From an uncultured Bacteroidales bacterium (GTDB lineage: Bacteria; Bacteroidota; Bacteroidia; Bacteroidales; Paludibacteraceae), in the NCBI GenBank assembly GCA_946185835.1, contig CAMHKW010000009.1, positions 1-64,000 on the forward strand: DNA of 64,000 nt, given 5' to 3'. This document shows positions 42,946 to 53,004 of this stretch, piece after piece (the first letter of the stretch is position 1; each line of letters opens with the position of its first letter). The notes under the pieces are model-generated. The model searched no databases and was not told where the DNA came from. It saw only the letters and a program-made list of their open reading frames with translations. Made by a program: the position numbers and the translations under genes.

Positions 42946-42967
42946 GAATTAAAAAAACATTACAACA

Positions 42968-43444
42968 ATGAGAAAAGCAAAACCAAAGAAAAGAGTAATC
43001 TTGCCGGATCCCGTCTTCGGTGAGGTGATGGTGGCAAAGTTTGTTAACCATCTGATGCTCGACGGAAAGAAGAACACTGCATACGGTGTGTTCTATACCG
43101 CTTTAGAGACTGTTGGTCAGAAGATGAAGGCAGAGTCGAAGACTCCGCTTGAGATCTGGAAGCAGGCTCTTGATAATATCACTCCTCTTGTAGAGGTTAA
43201 GAGTCGTCGTATCGGTGGTGCTACCTTCCAGGTGCCTACTGAGATACGTGCTGACCGTAAGGAGTCGATATCGATGAAGAATATGATTCAGTTTGCCCGC
43301 AAGCGTGGTGGTCATTCGATGGCAGAGAAGCTTGCTGCAGAGATTATGGATGCATATAACAACCAAGGTGGTGCGTTCAAGCGTAAGGAAGATATGCACC
43401 GTATGGCTGAGGCTAACCGTGCGTTCGCACATTTCCGTTTCTAA
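42968..43444 (+). CDS. rpsG: 30S ribosomal protein S7
   Basis: 158 residues, all-helical primary 16S binder that nucleates the 30S head. [19 protein letters not shown] is the usual start, and the beta-hairpin region [19 protein letters not shown] (about 76-94) contacts E-site tRNA. C-terminus [20 protein letters not shown] is the long form seen in Bacteroidota. Preceded by an unusually long structured spacer, which may serve translational feedback. Confidence 0.98.
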   Translation: MRKAKPKKRVILPDPVFGEVMVAKFVNHLMLDGKKNTAYGVFYTALETVGQKMKAESKTPLEIWKQALDNITPLVEVKSRRIGGATFQVPTEIRADRKESISMKNMIQFARKRGGHSMAEKLAAEIMDAYNNQGGAFKRKEDMHRMAEANRAFAHFRF

Positions 43445-43515
43445 AGAGTTAACCATTCTTCATCTAATATTTATAAGGTATATAGGTCTGTTAATTATTA
43501 CGGTAAACATAATAG

Positions 43516-45630
43516 ATGTCAAAACACGATTTAAAATACAATAGGAATATCGGCATCATGGCTCACATTGATGCCGGCAAGACGACGACTTCTGAGCGTA
43601 TCCTTTACTACACGGGTCTTACTCATAAGATTGGTGAGGTTCATGATGGTGCAGCCACTATGGACTGGATGGAGCAGGAGCAGGAGCGTGGTATCACCAT
43701 TACTTCGGCAGCTACCACGACATACTGGACTTATCTTGGTAACAAGTATAAGATTAACTTGATAGACACTCCGGGTCACGTAGACTTCACTGTTGAGGTA
43801 GAGCGTTCGTTGCGCATCCTTGATGGTGCTGTTGCTGCTTTTTGTGCGGTAGGTGGTGTGGAGCCTCAGTCGGAGACGGTATGGCGTCAGGCTGATAAGT
43901 ATAACGTACCTCGCGTATGCTACGTGAACAAGATGGACCGTAGCGGCGCTGACTTCTTTGAGGTGGTACGTCAGATAAAAGAAGTTCTTGGAGCCACTCC
44001 GTGCCCCATACAGATCCCCATTGGTGTGGAAGAGACATTCCGCGGCGTGGTAGATCTTGTCAAGATGAAGGCTATCATCTGGCACGATGAGACCATGGGT
44101 GCCGAGTATGTTGAAGAGCCAATACCTGCTGACCTCTTGTCGGAGGCAGAGGAATGGCGTGACAAGATGCTCGAGGCTTGTGCTGAATTCGACGATGTGG
44201 TGATGGAGAAGTACTTTGATGACCCCTCGAAGATCACAGAGGAAGAGATACGTGCAGCTATCCGCAAGGGTACTCTTGGCATGCATATCTATCCTGTGAT
44301 TTGTGGTTCGTCGTTTAAGAACAAGGGTGTTCAGACTATGCTTGATGCTGTTTGTGCATATCTGCCTTCGCCGTTGGATACAGAGGTGATAGAGGGAACC
44401 GACGTTCGTACGGGCGAGACTATCACACGTCGTCCGGATGAGTCGGAGCCGTTGTGTGCATTAGCATTCAAGATAGCCACTGACCCGTATGTGGGTCGGT
44501 TGTGCTACTTCCGTGTATATTCCGGTAAGTTGGAAGCCGGTTCGTATGTATACAACACCCGTTCGGGAAAGAAGGAGCGCATTTCGCGTATCTTCCAGAT
44601 GCATTCGAACCATCAGAATCCCGTAGAGGTGATTGCTGCCGGAGATATAGGTGCGGGTGTAGGTTTCAAAGATATCCGTACCGGTGATACACTGTGTTCT
44701 GAAGATCATCCGATTGTACTTGAGTCGATAGAGTTCCCTGCTCCGGTGATAGGTATCTCGGTAGAGCCTAAGAGTCAGAAAGACCTTGACCGTTTGGGTG
44801 TAGGTTTGTCGAAGTTAGCGGAGGAGGATCCGACGTTTACCGTAAAGACTGACGAGCAAACGGGTCAGACAGTGATTTCGGGTATGGGTGAGCTTCACCT
44901 TGAGATTATCATCGACCGTCTGCGTCGTGAGTTTAAGGTAGAGTGCAACCAAGGTCGTCCTCAGGTGGCTTATCGTGAGGCTATTACTCAGGAGGTACAG
45001 ATCCGCGAGACCTATAAGAAACAGACGGGTGGTCGTGGTAAGTATGCTGACATGATAGTACGTATCGGTCCGGCTGATGAAGGCTTCGAGGGTTCGCTTC
45101 AGTTTATCGATGAGGTTAAGGGAGGTAATATTCCTAAGGAGTATATCCCTGCCATTCAGAAGGGCTTTGAGTCGGCTATGCGCAATGGTGTGCTTGCCGG
45201 ATACCCAATGGATAAGTTGAAGGTTACTGTCGTTGATGGTTCGTATCACCCTGTAGACTCTGACCAGCTTTCGTTTGAGATTTGTGCTCAGCAGGCATTT
45301 AAGAATGCATGTCAGAAGGCACGTCCTGTACTGATGGAGCCCATTATGAAGATTGAGGTGGTGACACCTGAAGAGTCGATGGGTGACGTGATAGGTGACT
45401 TGAACAAGCGTCGTGGTCAAATAGAAGGTATGGAGACAGCCCGTACGGGTGCACGTATTGTAAAGGCGAAGGTGCCTCTGAGTGAGATGTTCGGTTATGT
45501 TACGGCATTGCGAACCATTACTTCGGGTCGTGCGACAAGCAGTATGGAGTTCTCTCACTATGCAGAGGTAAGTTCGGCGATAGCTAAGACCGTGCTGACC
45601 GAAGCCGGTGGCCGGGCAGACCTTGTATAA
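43516..45630 (+). CDS. fusA: Elongation factor G
   Basis: 704 residues; GTPase that moves tRNAs and mRNA through the ribosome. G1 motif AHIDAGKTT (16-24), G2 [12 protein letters not shown]3 DTPGHVDF, G4 NKMD. Domains II-V follow with the usual end ([10 protein letters not shown]). Full length, with the RERGIT-type switch I, so it is the housekeeping factor rather than a tetracycline-protection protein. In the str operon position after rpsG; tuf does not follow, so EF-Tu must be encoded elsewhere, as in other Bacteroidales. A 71-base spacer with no obvious structure precedes it. Confidence 0.98.
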   Translation: MSKHDLKYNRNIGIMAHIDAGKTTTSERILYYTGLTHKIGEVHDGAATMDWMEQEQERGITITSAATTTYWTYLGNKYKINLIDTPGHVDFTVEVERSLRILDGAVAAFCAVGGVEPQSETVWRQADKYNVPRVCYVNKMDRSGADFFEVVRQIKEVLGATPCPIQIPIGVEETFRGVVDLVKMKAIIWHDETMGAEYVEEPIPADLLSEAEEWRDKMLEACAEFDDVVMEKYFDDPSKITEEEIRAAIRKGTLGMHIYPVICGSSFKNKGVQTMLDAVCAYLPSPLDTEVIEGTDVRTGETITRRPDESEPLCALAFKIATDPYVGRLCYFRVYSGKLEAGSYVYNTRSGKKERISRIFQMHSNHQNPVEVIAAGDIGAGVGFKDIRTGDTLCSEDHPIVLESIEFPAPVIGISVEPKSQKDLDRLGVGLSKLAEEDPTFTVKTDEQTGQTVISGMGELHLEIIIDRLRREFKVECNQGRPQVAYREAITQEVQIRETYKKQTGGRGKYADMIVRIGPADEGFEGSLQFIDEVKGGNIPKEYIPAIQKGFESAMRNGVLAGYPMDKLKVTVVDGSYHPVDSDQLSFEICAQQAFKNACQKARPVLMEPIMKIEVVTPEESMGDVIGDLNKRRGQIEGMETARTGARIVKAKVPLSEMFGYVTALRTITSGRATSSMEFSHYAEVSSAIAKTVLTEAGGRADLV

Positions 45631-45640
45631 AGAAAACAGA

Positions 45641-45690
45641 GCAGGTGGCGAGCATTCGAGCAAATGACTCTTTGAATGCACCACCCGCCC
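45641..45690 (+). promoter_or_regulatory. Candidate S10-operon leader hairpin
   Basis: A two-part stem: GGTGG (45644-45648) pairs with CCACC (45681-45685), and GCATTC (45652-45657) with GAATGC (45674-45679). A small internal loop joins them and a 16-base apical loop contains GAGCAAATGACTC. It occupies the fusA-rpsJ gap. Equivalent in place to the L4-bound S10 leader of gammaproteobacteria, but not similar in sequence. Confidence 0.45.
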
Positions 45691-45719
45691 AATCAATAAC
45701 AATTAACAATAACAAAACA

Positions 45720-46025
45720 ATGAGTCAAAAAATCAGAATTAAACTCAAGAGCTACGATCACAATCTGGTTGACCGTTCAGCCGAGAAGATTGTAAAGACC
45801 GTAAAGGCAACGGGTGCTGTAGTAAGCGGTCCGATTCCATTGCCGACGCACAAGCGTATTTTCACCGTTAACCGTTCGACCTTCGTTAACAAGAAGAGTC
45901 GTGAGCAGTTTGAGCTTTCGAGCTACAAGCGCTTGATAGACATCTATCAGTCGAATGCTAAGACGGTAGAGGCTTTGATGAAGTTAGAGCTTGCTTCGGG
46001 CGTAGAGGTTGAGATAAAGGTTTAA
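45720..46025 (+). CDS. rpsJ: 30S ribosomal protein S10
   Basis: 101 residues from the ATG at 45720 ([18 protein letters not shown]). The open frame upstream covers the leader hairpin and is not coding. [20 protein letters not shown] is the conserved 30S-head loop. In other bacteria S10 also acts as NusE in antitermination. First gene of the S10 part of the cluster. Confidence 0.98.
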   Translation: MSQKIRIKLKSYDHNLVDRSAEKIVKTVKATGAVVSGPIPLPTHKRIFTVNRSTFVNKKSREQFELSSYKRLIDIYQSNAKTVEALMKLELASGVEVEIKV

Positions 46026-46066
46026 GTAGCTAAACTTACTAATACACAAAATTATAAAAGGAGTTT

Positions 46067-46103
46067 CCGCAGGTGATGTCTCTGTGGAAGGGTCATCCTG
46101 CGG
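46067..46103 (+). promoter_or_regulatory. Hairpin between rpsJ and rplC
   Basis: CCGCAGG (46067-46073) and CCTGCGG (46097-46103) form a 7-bp stem, extendable across a small bulge by GTTT/AAAC. It lies in a 116-base gap, long for this cluster, 38 bases before the rplC start codon. Possible feedback site for L3 or L4. Confidence 0.4.
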
Positions 46104-46141
46104 TGAAAACTTCTAAATTATCAATTAACAAATTTTTAATC

Positions 46142-46759
46142 ATGCCAGGTTTATTAGGTAAAAAAATCGGAATGACATCCGTTTTCAGTGCTGATGGCAA
46201 GAATATCCCATGCACTGTTATTGAAGCCGGTCCTTGTGTGGTAACTCAGATCAAGACAGTAGAGACTGATGGTTACAATGCTGTTCAGGTAGGTTTTATG
46301 CCGAAGAACGAGAAGCACACCAACAAGGCAGAGGCAGGTCATTTTAAGGCTGCCGGTGTAGGTGCGATGAAGCATCTTGCCGAGTTCGATGGTTTCGAAC
46401 AAGAAGTTAAGTTAGGTGATACCTTGACCGTTGAGATGTTCAAGGAGAACACTTATGTCGATGTAGTCGGCACGAGCAAAGGTAAGGGATTCCAGGGTGT
46501 TGTTAAGCGTCACGGATTTGGTGGCGTAGGTCAGCAGACTCACGGTCAGGATGACCGTTTGCGTGCTCCCGGTTCGATGGGTGCGAGCTCATATCCGAGT
46601 CGTGTATTCCCCGGAATGCGTATGGCAGGTCACATGGGTTGCGACCGCGTGACGGTACAGAACCTTGTAGTGCTGAAGGTTATTCCCGAGTATAATCTTA
46701 TCATGGTGAAGGGATCGGTTCCCGGAGCTAAAAATTCAATTGTCATCATTAACAAATAA
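46142..46759 (+). CDS. rplC: 50S ribosomal protein L3
   Basis: 205 residues from the ATG at 46142 ([15 protein letters not shown]); the longer frame reads through the leader hairpin. [20 protein letters not shown] includes the glutamine that PrmB methylates in other bacteria. L3 helps start 50S assembly and reaches the peptidyl-transferase centre. Long internal extension intact ([20 protein letters not shown]). Confidence 0.98.
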   Translation: MPGLLGKKIGMTSVFSADGKNIPCTVIEAGPCVVTQIKTVETDGYNAVQVGFMPKNEKHTNKAEAGHFKAAGVGAMKHLAEFDGFEQEVKLGDTLTVEMFKENTYVDVVGTSKGKGFQGVVKRHGFGGVGQQTHGQDDRLRAPGSMGASSYPSRVFPGMRMAGHMGCDRVTVQNLVVLKVIPEYNLIMVKGSVPGAKNSIVIINK

Positions 46760-46764
46760 TCAGT

Positions 46765-47394
46765 ATGGAACTTAGTATTTATAACATCAAAGGTCAGGAG
46801 ACTGGAAGGAAAGTACAGCTCAGTGACGAAGTCTTTGGAATAGAGCCTAACGACCATGCCATTTATTTGGATGTGAAGCAATATTTGGCAAATCAGCGTC
46901 AAGGTACCCATAAGTCGAAGCAGCGTTCAGAGATAGCAGGTTCGACTCGCAAGCTTGGTCGTCAGAAAGGTGGCGGCGGTGCTCGTCCGGGCGATATCAA
47001 GTCACCTGTTCGTGTAGGTGGTGGTCGTATTTTCGGTCCGGTGCCTCGTGATTACAGCTTCAAGTTGAACAAGAAAGTGAAGAGACTGGCTCGCAAGTCG
47101 GCGTTGTCGTTGCGTGCTCGTCAGAACCAGATTTTGGTGGTAGACAGCATCAGTTTTGAGGCTGCAAAGACCAAGCAGATGGTTGAAATGCTTGAAAATT
47201 TGAAGATTTCTGACAAAAAAGCACTAATTATTTTGCCAGTTCAAAATAATTTTGTACTTTTGTCGGCTCGTAATCTTCAACGTACGAAAGTCGTAACGGT
47301 AAACGAGTTGAATACATACATAATCATGAACTCTAATGTTGTGGTATTGGCTGAGGAAGCTGTAGCAGCGTTGGAGGGCACATTTAACGCGTAA
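46765..47394 (+). CDS. rplD: 50S ribosomal protein L4
   Basis: 209 residues, 5 bases after rplC. The long loop lining the exit tunnel is present ([20 protein letters not shown], then [19 protein letters not shown]). L4 is the repressor of the S10 operon in Escherichia coli, which makes it the first candidate partner of the hairpins before rpsJ and rplC. Its stop codon overlaps the Shine-Dalgarno of rplW. Confidence 0.98.
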   Translation: MELSIYNIKGQETGRKVQLSDEVFGIEPNDHAIYLDVKQYLANQRQGTHKSKQRSEIAGSTRKLGRQKGGGGARPGDIKSPVRVGGGRIFGPVPRDYSFKLNKKVKRLARKSALSLRARQNQILVVDSISFEAAKTKQMVEMLENLKISDKKALIILPVQNNFVLLSARNLQRTKVVTVNELNTYIIMNSNVVVLAEEAVAALEGTFNA

Positions 47395-47399
47395 GGAGG
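47393..47399 (+). promoter_or_regulatory. Strong Shine-Dalgarno of rplW
   Basis: AAGGAGG five bases before ATG (47405), overlapping the rplD stop codon. Most genes in this cluster have only A/T-rich sequence at this place, so it stands out. Confidence 0.7.
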
Positions 47400-47404
47400 T
47401 AGGT

Positions 47405-47695
47405 ATGTCAGTAATTTTAAAACCTATAGTAACAGAGAAGATGAACGCTCAAGGCGAGCGTTTCAGTCGTTACGGTTTTCAGGTATCGAGAACTGCTAAT
47501 AAAGTTCAGATAAAGAAGGCTGTTGAAGAGATGTACAATGTACAGGTAGTAGATGTTAACACTTTGATAGTAGCTCCGAAGAAGACCTCGCGTTTCACGC
47601 GTGGTGGTTTGATTGAGGGCAAGAAGAGTGCTTACAAGAAAGCTATTGTGACATTGAAAGAAGGAGATACAATTGATTTTTATAGCAATATTTAA
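47405..47695 (+). CDS. rplW: 50S ribosomal protein L23
   Basis: 96 residues. L23 lies at the tunnel exit and is the docking site for trigger factor and SRP. Start [20 protein letters not shown] with the conserved VTEK; ends [14 protein letters not shown]. Ten bases after rplD, and one of the few genes here with a strong Shine-Dalgarno, so it may be translated at its own rate. Confidence 0.98.
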   Translation: MSVILKPIVTEKMNAQGERFSRYGFQVSRTANKVQIKKAVEEMYNVQVVDVNTLIVAPKKTSRFTRGGLIEGKKSAYKKAIVTLKEGDTIDFYSNI

Positions 47696-47703
47696 TTAAA
47701 GAA

Positions 47704-48528
47704 ATGGCTGTACGCAAATTAAAACCCTCTACACCGGGGCAAAGACACAAGATTATTGGAGCTTTCGAGACAATTACCGCGAGTGCTCCAGAGAAGTCGC
47801 TTGTTTTTGGTGCCAATAAGTCGGGTGGTCGCAACAACACAGGAAAGATGACCATGCGTTATATTGGTGGCGGTCACAAGCGTAAGTATAGAGTAATTGA
47901 CTTTAAACGTAACAAAGACGGTGTACCCGCAGTGGTAAAGACGATTGAATACGATCCGAATCGTTCGGCTCGCATTGCATTGCTTTTCTATGCTGACGGT
48001 GAGAAACGTTACATTCTTGCTCCCAATGGGCTGCAAGTAGGTCAGACGGTAATATCAGGTGCTGATGTAGCTCCTGAGGTTGGTAATTCACTTCCGATGC
48101 AGAACATGCCTCTTGGAACTCTTATTCACAACATTGAGCTTCGTCCTGGTCAGGGTGCAGCTCTTGTGCGTTCGGCAGGTGTGTTTGCCCAGCTTACTTC
48201 GCGTGAGGACAAGTATGCTATTGTAAAGCTTCCTTCGGGTGAGCTTCGCAAGATACTTGCAGCATGCAAAGCTACAGTTGGTGTAGTTGGTAATTCGGAT
48301 CATGCGCTCGAGAAATCAGGTAAGGCCGGTCGCAGTCGTTGGCTTGGTCGTCGTCCTCGCAACCGTGGTGTAGCGATGAACCCTGTAGATCACCCGATGG
48401 GTGGTGGTGAGGGTCGTGCCAGCGGTGGACATCCTCGTTCTCGTAAGGGCTTGTTGGCTAAGGGTTACAAGACACGTCATCCAAAGAAGCAAACGAGTCA
48501 GTACATAATTGAAAGAAGGAAAAAATAA
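47704..48528 (+). CDS. rplB: 50S ribosomal protein L2
   Basis: 274 residues; needed for subunit joining and peptidyl transfer. The C-terminal loop [20 protein letters not shown] carries the conserved histidine near the catalytic centre. N-terminus [17 protein letters not shown] is the usual Bacteroidota form. Eight bases after rplW. Confidence 0.98.
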   Translation: MAVRKLKPSTPGQRHKIIGAFETITASAPEKSLVFGANKSGGRNNTGKMTMRYIGGGHKRKYRVIDFKRNKDGVPAVVKTIEYDPNRSARIALLFYADGEKRYILAPNGLQVGQTVISGADVAPEVGNSLPMQNMPLGTLIHNIELRPGQGAALVRSAGVFAQLTSREDKYAIVKLPSGELRKILAACKATVGVVGNSDHALEKSGKAGRSRWLGRRPRNRGVAMNPVDHPMGGGEGRASGGHPRSRKGLLAKGYKTRHPKKQTSQYIIERRKK

Positions 48529-48548
48529 CCTGTTAAATTAAGTAAATT

Positions 48549-48812
48549 ATGAGCCGTTCGTTAAAAAAAGGACCATACATCAACCTCAAGCTTGAGAAGA
48601 AGATACTCGATATGAACGAGACAGGAAAGAAGGTCGTTATAAAGACTTGGTCTCGTGCGTCGATGATTTCGCCTGACTTTGTAGGTCATACTATTGCAGT
48701 TCACAATGGAAACAAATTCATTCCTGTTTACGTAACAGAAAATATGGTGGGTCACAAACTTGGAGAGTTTGCTCCTACTCGTACTTTCCGCGGTCACTCA
48801 GGCAATCGTTAA
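48549..48812 (+). CDS. rpsS: 30S ribosomal protein S19
   Basis: 87 residues; binds the 30S head with S13 near A-site t[22 protein letters not shown] and [20 protein letters not shown] are the characteristic ends. Start codon preceded only by A/T-rich sequence. Confidence 0.98.
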   Translation: MSRSLKKGPYINLKLEKKILDMNETGKKVVIKTWSRASMISPDFVGHTIAVHNGNKFIPVYVTENMVGHKLGEFAPTRTFRGHSGNR

Positions 48813-48852
48813 TCCATTGAATCGTTAATTAAAGTAAAAATTTCAGATTAAA

Positions 48853-49260
48853 ATGGGTGCTAGAAAGAAAATATCAGCCGAAAAAAGGAAAGAAGCTCAG
48901 AAGAGTTTGTACTTTGCAAAGCTCAATAATGTACCGACCTCACCTCGTAAGATGCGTCTTGTAGCCGACATGATACGTGGTATGGAAGTGAATCGTGCTT
49001 TGGGTGTACTTAAATTCTCGACCAAAGAGGCTTCTCGCAAGGTAGAGAAACTCCTCAAGTCTGCTATCTCGAATTGGGAGCAGAAGACCGGAAAGAAGGC
49101 CGATGAGGAGACACTTTATGTAACAAATATTTATGTTGACGGAGGAATGATGTTGAAGCGTTTGCAGACCGCTCCTCAAGGTCGTGGATACAGAATCCGC
49201 AAGCGTTCGAATCATGTCACCATCTTCGTTGACACAAAGAATACTAACAACGAAAACTAA
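48853..49260 (+). CDS. rplV: 50S ribosomal protein L22
   Basis: 135 residues; its beta-hairpin ([20 protein letters not shown]) narrows the exit tunnel and is where macrolide-resistance changes arise in other bacteria; no deletion or insertion is seen. [18 protein letters not shown] is the conserved rRNA-binding part. Eight bases before rpsC. Confidence 0.98.
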   Translation: MGARKKISAEKRKEAQKSLYFAKLNNVPTSPRKMRLVADMIRGMEVNRALGVLKFSTKEASRKVEKLLKSAISNWEQKTGKKADEETLYVTNIYVDGGMMLKRLQTAPQGRGYRIRKRSNHVTIFVDTKNTNNEN

Positions 49261-49268
49261 TTGCTAAA

Positions 49269-49997
49269 ATGGGACAGAAAATCAATCCAATTAGTAACCG
49301 CCTTGGCATCATCCGCGGATGGGACAGCAACTGGTACGGCGGTAAGAACTACGGAGATACTATTCTCGAAGACAGCAAGATAAGAGAATATCTCAATGCC
49401 CGTTTGGCAGAGGCTAGTATTTCGCGTATAGTAATCGAAAGAACTCTGAAACTTGTGACTATTACTGTCTGCACTGCTCGCCCCGGTTACATTATCGGTA
49501 AGGGTGGACAAGAGGTTGACAAATTGAAGGAGGAACTTAAGAAGATTACCAAGAAAGATGTTCAGATTAACATCTACGAGGTAAAGCGTCCGGAGCTTGA
49601 CGCAGTCATTGTAGCCAGCAAGATAGCCCGTCAGTTGGAGGGCAAGGTTGCTTATCGTCGTGCCGTTAAGCAAGCCATTGCATCGACCATGCGTATTGGT
49701 GCTGAGGGTATTAAGGTTCAAGTCAGTGGCCGTTTGAACGGTGCTGAGATGGCTCGTAAAGAGATGTACAAAGAAGGACGTACTCCTCTTCACACACTTC
49801 GTGCTGACATTGATTATTGCCACGTTGGTGCGCTCACCAAGGTTGGTTTGATCGGTGTAAAGGTTTGGATTTGCCGTGGTGAAGTATACGGCAAGCGTGA
49901 CCTTGCTCCTCAGTTCTCGCAGAAGCAGGATGCTCGCGGTGATCGCCGTGGGGGTCGTGATGGTGAGAGAAGGGGTTTCAGAAGAAACAAAAAATAA
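49269..49997 (+). CDS. rpsC: 30S ribosomal protein S3
   Basis: 242 residues; lines the mRNA entry channel. The KH domain has [20 protein letters not shown]. The C-terminal domain contains [20 protein letters not shown], followed by an Arg/Gly/Asp-rich tail ([20 protein letters not shown]). Start [20 protein letters not shown] is typical. Confidence 0.98.
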   Translation: MGQKINPISNRLGIIRGWDSNWYGGKNYGDTILEDSKIREYLNARLAEASISRIVIERTLKLVTITVCTARPGYIIGKGGQEVDKLKEELKKITKKDVQINIYEVKRPELDAVIVASKIARQLEGKVAYRRAVKQAIASTMRIGAEGIKVQVSGRLNGAEMARKEMYKEGRTPLHTLRADIDYCHVGALTKVGLIGVKVWICRGEVYGKRDLAPQFSQKQDARGDRRGGRDGERRGFRRNKK

Positions 49998-50026
49998 GTT
50001 TAACCCTGCACAAAGACTAAGTAATT

Positions 50027-50458
50027 ATGTTACAACCAAAGAAAACTAAATTCCGTCGCTCGCAGAAGGGTCGTATCAAAGGAAATGCTCAGCGTGGCAA
50101 CGAACTTGCATTTGGTTCGTTTGGCATCAAGGCTCTTGACCAGGTATGGCTTACCGGTCGTCAGATTGAGGCCGCCCGTGTTGCAGTGACACGTTATATG
50201 CAGCGTCAAGGTCAGGTATGGATTCGCGTATTCCCTGACAAACCTATCACGAAGAAACCTTTGGATGTTCGTATGGGTAAAGGTAAGGGTGCTCCAGAAG
50301 GATTTGTAGTTCCACTTGAGCCCGGACGTATAATTTTTGAAGTTGACGGTGTACCATTTGAGGTAGCCAAGGAGGCACTTCGTTTGGCAGCTCAAAAACT
50401 TCCAATTGTAACTAAGTTTGTCGTAAGACGAGATTACGACGCAACCCAAAATGTATAA
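50027..50458 (+). CDS. rplP: 50S ribosomal protein L16
   Basis: 143 residues; positions tRNAs at the A and P sites. [20 protein letters not shown] and [20 protein letters not shown] are the conserved core, including the arginine that is hydroxylated in some bacteria. Followed nine bases later by rpmC. Confidence 0.98.
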   Translation: MLQPKKTKFRRSQKGRIKGNAQRGNELAFGSFGIKALDQVWLTGRQIEAARVAVTRYMQRQGQVWIRVFPDKPITKKPLDVRMGKGKGAPEGFVVPLEPGRIIFEVDGVPFEVAKEALRLAAQKLPIVTKFVVRRDYDATQNV

Positions 50459-50467
50459 GGCAAGATT

Positions 50468-50662
50468 ATGAAAACAAGCGAAATTAAAGAATTAACAACT
50501 GCTGAGATTGAGGAGCGCCTTGCCACTGAGAAGGATCAGTTGGTACGCATGAAACTCAATCATAGCATATCTCCGCTCGACAATCCGTTGCAGATAAGGG
50601 AAGCTCGTAAGACTATTGCTCGCCTCGCAACAGAGCTTCGTCAGAGAGAATTAACCAAGTAA
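50468..50662 (+). CDS. rpmC: 50S ribosomal protein L29
   Basis: 64 residues, two long helices (MKTSEIKELTTAEIEERLAT, REARKTIARLATELRQRELT). Sits next to L23 at the tunnel exit. Usual length and usual place between L16 and S17. Confidence 0.97.
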   Translation: MKTSEIKELTTAEIEERLATEKDQLVRMKLNHSISPLDNPLQIREARKTIARLATELRQRELTK

Positions 50663-50674
50663 AAATTAAATCTG

Positions 50675-50932
50675 ATGGAAACAAGAAACTTAAGAAAAGA
50701 AAGAGTGGGCGTTGTCACGAGCAACAAGATGGACAAGACCATTACTGTTGCGGTTAAGTGGAAGGAGAAACACCCAATCTATGGCAAGTTTGTCAATAAG
50801 ACAAAGAAGTTCCATGTTCATGACGAGAAAAACGAGTGTGGAATAGGTGACACAGTACGTATAATGGAGACACGTCCGACCAGCAAGACCAAGCGCTGGA
50901 GACTTGTTCAAATAATTGAAAGGGCCAAGTAA
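50675..50932 (+). CDS. rpsQ: 30S ribosomal protein S17
   Basis: 85 residues, OB fold; an early assembly protein that binds the 5' domain of 16S r[23 protein letters not shown] and [20 protein letters not shown] are diagnostic. One base lies between its stop codon and the rplN start. Confidence 0.97.
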   Translation: METRNLRKERVGVVTSNKMDKTITVAVKWKEKHPIYGKFVNKTKKFHVHDEKNECGIGDTVRIMETRPTSKTKRWRLVQIIERAK

Positions 50933-50933
50933 T

Positions 50934-51299
50934 ATGATACAACAAGAATCAAGACTTACCGTTGCAGATAACAGCGGAGCAAAAGAAGCGTTGTGTATTC
51001 GCGTTCTTGGCGGCACGAAGAAGCGTTATGCTACCTTAGGCGACACTATAGTAGTAGCAGTGAAGGGTGTTATACCTTCGTCGGAGATGAAGGATGGTAC
51101 CGTTAGCCGTGCAGTAGTAGTTCGTGTTAAGAAGGAGGTTCGTCGTGCGGATGGCAGTTATATTCGTTTCGATGATAACGCCTGTGTACTTGTCAACAAT
51201 GCCGGTGAGCTTCGTGGCAGTCGTATCTTTGGTCCGGTTGCTCGTGAGCTTCGTCAGACAAACATGAAGATAATTTCATTGGCACCTGAAGTGCTTTAA
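50934..51299 (+). CDS. rplN: 50S ribosomal protein L14
   Basis: 121 residues from the ATG at 50934 ([20 protein letters not shown]); a longer frame overlaps rpsQ and is rejected. L14 forms the intersubunit bridge with h14 and is the RsfS-binding protein. [19 protein letters not shown] is the conserved C-terminal part. Confidence 0.97.
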   Translation: MIQQESRLTVADNSGAKEALCIRVLGGTKKRYATLGDTIVVAVKGVIPSSEMKDGTVSRAVVVRVKKEVRRADGSYIRFDDNACVLVNNAGELRGSRIFGPVARELRQTNMKIISLAPEVL

Positions 51300-51319
51300 T
51301 CACTTAAACGTTTTAAATC

Positions 51320-51628
51320 ATGTCAAAATTGCATATCAAAAAGGGTGATATCGTCTATGTGAATGCAGGTGCGAGCAAAGGCAAAACAGGCAAAGTGCTT
51401 GAAGTGCTTGTAGACAAGCAGCGTGCTATCGTAGAGGGTGTCAATATGGTATCGAAGAGTACCAAGCCCAATGCTAAGAATCCTCAAGGAGGAATTGTTA
51501 AACAAGAGGCTCCCATTCATATTTCGAATTTGAACCCAGTAGAAGACGGTAAGCCGGTTCGTGTGGGTCGAGTAGAGAAGGATGGAAAGCTTGTAAGAGT
51601 ATCAAAAAAATCAGGAAAGGAGATATAA
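51320..51628 (+). CDS. rplX: 50S ribosomal protein L24
   Basis: 102 residues, KOW-domain assembly initiator ([20 protein letters not shown]). C-terminus ends KSGKEI. Its last codons contain AAAGGAG, which may also serve as Shine-Dalgarno for rplE, one base downstream. Confidence 0.97.
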   Translation: MSKLHIKKGDIVYVNAGASKGKTGKVLEVLVDKQRAIVEGVNMVSKSTKPNAKNPQGGIVKQEAPIHISNLNPVEDGKPVRVGRVEKDGKLVRVSKKSGKEI

Positions 51629-51629
51629 T

Positions 51630-52172
51630 ATGAATACTACAAGTTTGAAGCAGGACTACAAGGATCGTATTGTTCCTCAACTGATGAAAGAATTCGGATA
51701 TACGACCGTTATGCAGTGTCCTAAGCTTGAGAAGATTGTTCTCAATCAGGGTCTTGGAGATGCTGTAGCCGACAAGAAAATCATTGAAGTAGCTCAGGCA
51801 GAGATGACTCAGATAGCCGGTCAGAAGGCAGTAGCGACTCTTTCGAAGAAAGATATTTCGAACTTCAAGGTTCGTAAGAAGATGCCTATCGGTGTTCGTG
51901 TAACACTTCGTGGTGATCGCATGTATGAGTTCCTGGAGCGTTTGGTACGTGTGGCCTTGCCTCGTATTCGTGACTTCAAGGGTATTAACAACAAAATGGA
52001 TGGTCGTGGTAACTACACGTTAGGTATCACCGAGCAGATCATCTTCCCGGAGATTAACATTGATAACATTACCAAACTGATGGGTATGAATATCACATTC
52101 GTGACCACTGCAAAGACCGACGAAGAGGGTTTTGCTTTGCTTCGTGAGTTTGGTTTACCATTTAAAAAATAA
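51630..52172 (+). CDS. rplE: 50S ribosomal protein L5
   Basis: 180 residues; binds 5S rRNA and touches P-site t[23 protein letters not shown] and [20 protein letters not shown] are conserved. Begins one base after the rplX stop codon with AAAGGAG about 11 bases ahead. Three bases before rpsN. Confidence 0.98.
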   Translation: MNTTSLKQDYKDRIVPQLMKEFGYTTVMQCPKLEKIVLNQGLGDAVADKKIIEVAQAEMTQIAGQKAVATLSKKDISNFKVRKKMPIGVRVTLRGDRMYEFLERLVRVALPRIRDFKGINNKMDGRGNYTLGITEQIIFPEINIDNITKLMGMNITFVTTAKTDEEGFALLREFGLPFKK

Positions 52173-52175
52173 GTT

Positions 52176-52445
52176 ATGGCAAAAGAATCGATGAAGGCGC
52201 GTGAAGTAAAGCGCCAAAAGCTGGTAGCTCGTTATGCTGCCAAGCGTGCACAACTCTTGAAAGATGGTGACTACGAAGGTTTGCAGGCACTCCCGAAGAA
52301 TGCGTCTCCTGTACGTCTTCACAATCGTTGCAAGATTACCGGTCGTCCGAAAGGTTATATGCGTCAGTTCGGTTTGTCGAGAATACAGTTCCGTGAGATG
52401 GCTTCGAAAGGTCTGATTCCGGGCGTAAAGAAGGCAAGCTGGTAA
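52176..52445 (+). CDS. rpsN: 30S ribosomal protein S14, zinc-free long form
   Basis: 89 residues. The long type without the CxxC...CxxC zinc ribbon; only one Cys remains ([20 protein letters not shown]). C-terminus [15 protein letters not shown] is normal. The zinc-free form at the standard locus implies that zinc limitation would not require an S14 switch. Confidence 0.97.
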   Translation: MAKESMKAREVKRQKLVARYAAKRAQLLKDGDYEGLQALPKNASPVRLHNRCKITGRPKGYMRQFGLSRIQFREMASKGLIPGVKKASW

Positions 52446-52457
52446 TTAAGGAAGCGT

Positions 52458-52495
52458 GTATAGAGTTTCTATGGTTAATCATAGAAATTCTATAC
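52458..52495 (+). promoter_or_regulatory. Long hairpin between rpsN and rpsH
   Basis: GTATAGAGTTTCTATG (52458-52473) pairs along 16 bases (one G-U) with CATAGAAATTCTATAC (52480-52495), loop GTTAAT. It fills part of a 146-base gap; no T-run follows, so it is a poor terminator and a better candidate for RNA processing or protein binding (S8 is a known feedback regulator of this operon in other bacteria). Confidence 0.55.
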
Positions 52496-52591
52496 GGCAC
52501 CTCTTAAAAGAAGCAAGTCAGCTGCATAGAGGCAGCGACAGATATTAATATTAAATATTGTCCCGATAGGCGGGATTAATTTAACAAATTT

Positions 52592-52987
52592 ATGACAGAT
52601 CCAATCGCAGATTATCTGACTCGTCTCAGAAATGCCATCAAGGCCGGTCACCGTGTAGTGGAGATACCGGCTTCGAATCTGAAGAAGGAGATCACTCGCA
52701 TTTTGTTTGAGAAGGGTTATATCCTTTCTTACAAGTTTGTCGAGGATGGTCCACAAGGTACCATTAAGGTAGCTTTGAAGTATGATCCGGTTAACAAAGT
52801 TAACGCGATCAAGAGTTTACAACGTGTATCGTCGCCGGGTTTGCGTCGTTATGTAGGTTATCGTGAGATGCCTCGCGTGCTTAACGGTTTGGGTATTGCA
52901 ATTCTTTCGACCTCGAAGGGTGTGATGACCAACAAGGAAGCGCTTGACCAGAAGCTTGGTGGCGAAGTTATTTGTTATGTTTATTAA
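52592..52987 (+). CDS. rpsH: 30S ribosomal protein S8
   Basis: 131 residues; central assembly protein of the 30S platform. DPIADYLTRLRNAIKAGHR is the usual start, and C-terminal GIAILSTSKGVMTNKEA with GGEVICYVY binds rRNA helix 21. Preceded by a 146-base gap with a strong hairpin. Confidence 0.98.
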   Translation: MTDPIADYLTRLRNAIKAGHRVVEIPASNLKKEITRILFEKGYILSYKFVEDGPQGTIKVALKYDPVNKVNAIKSLQRVSSPGLRRYVGYREMPRVLNGLGIAILSTSKGVMTNKEALDQKLGGEVICYVY

Positions 52988-52990
52988 TGT

Positions 52991-52997
52991 AAGGAGG
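52991..52997 (+). promoter_or_regulatory. Strong Shine-Dalgarno of rplF
   Basis: AAGGAGG seven bases before ATG (53005), just past the rpsH stop codon. With that of rplW it is one of two canonical sites in the cluster. Confidence 0.7.
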
Positions 52998-53004
52998 AAA
53001 AATT

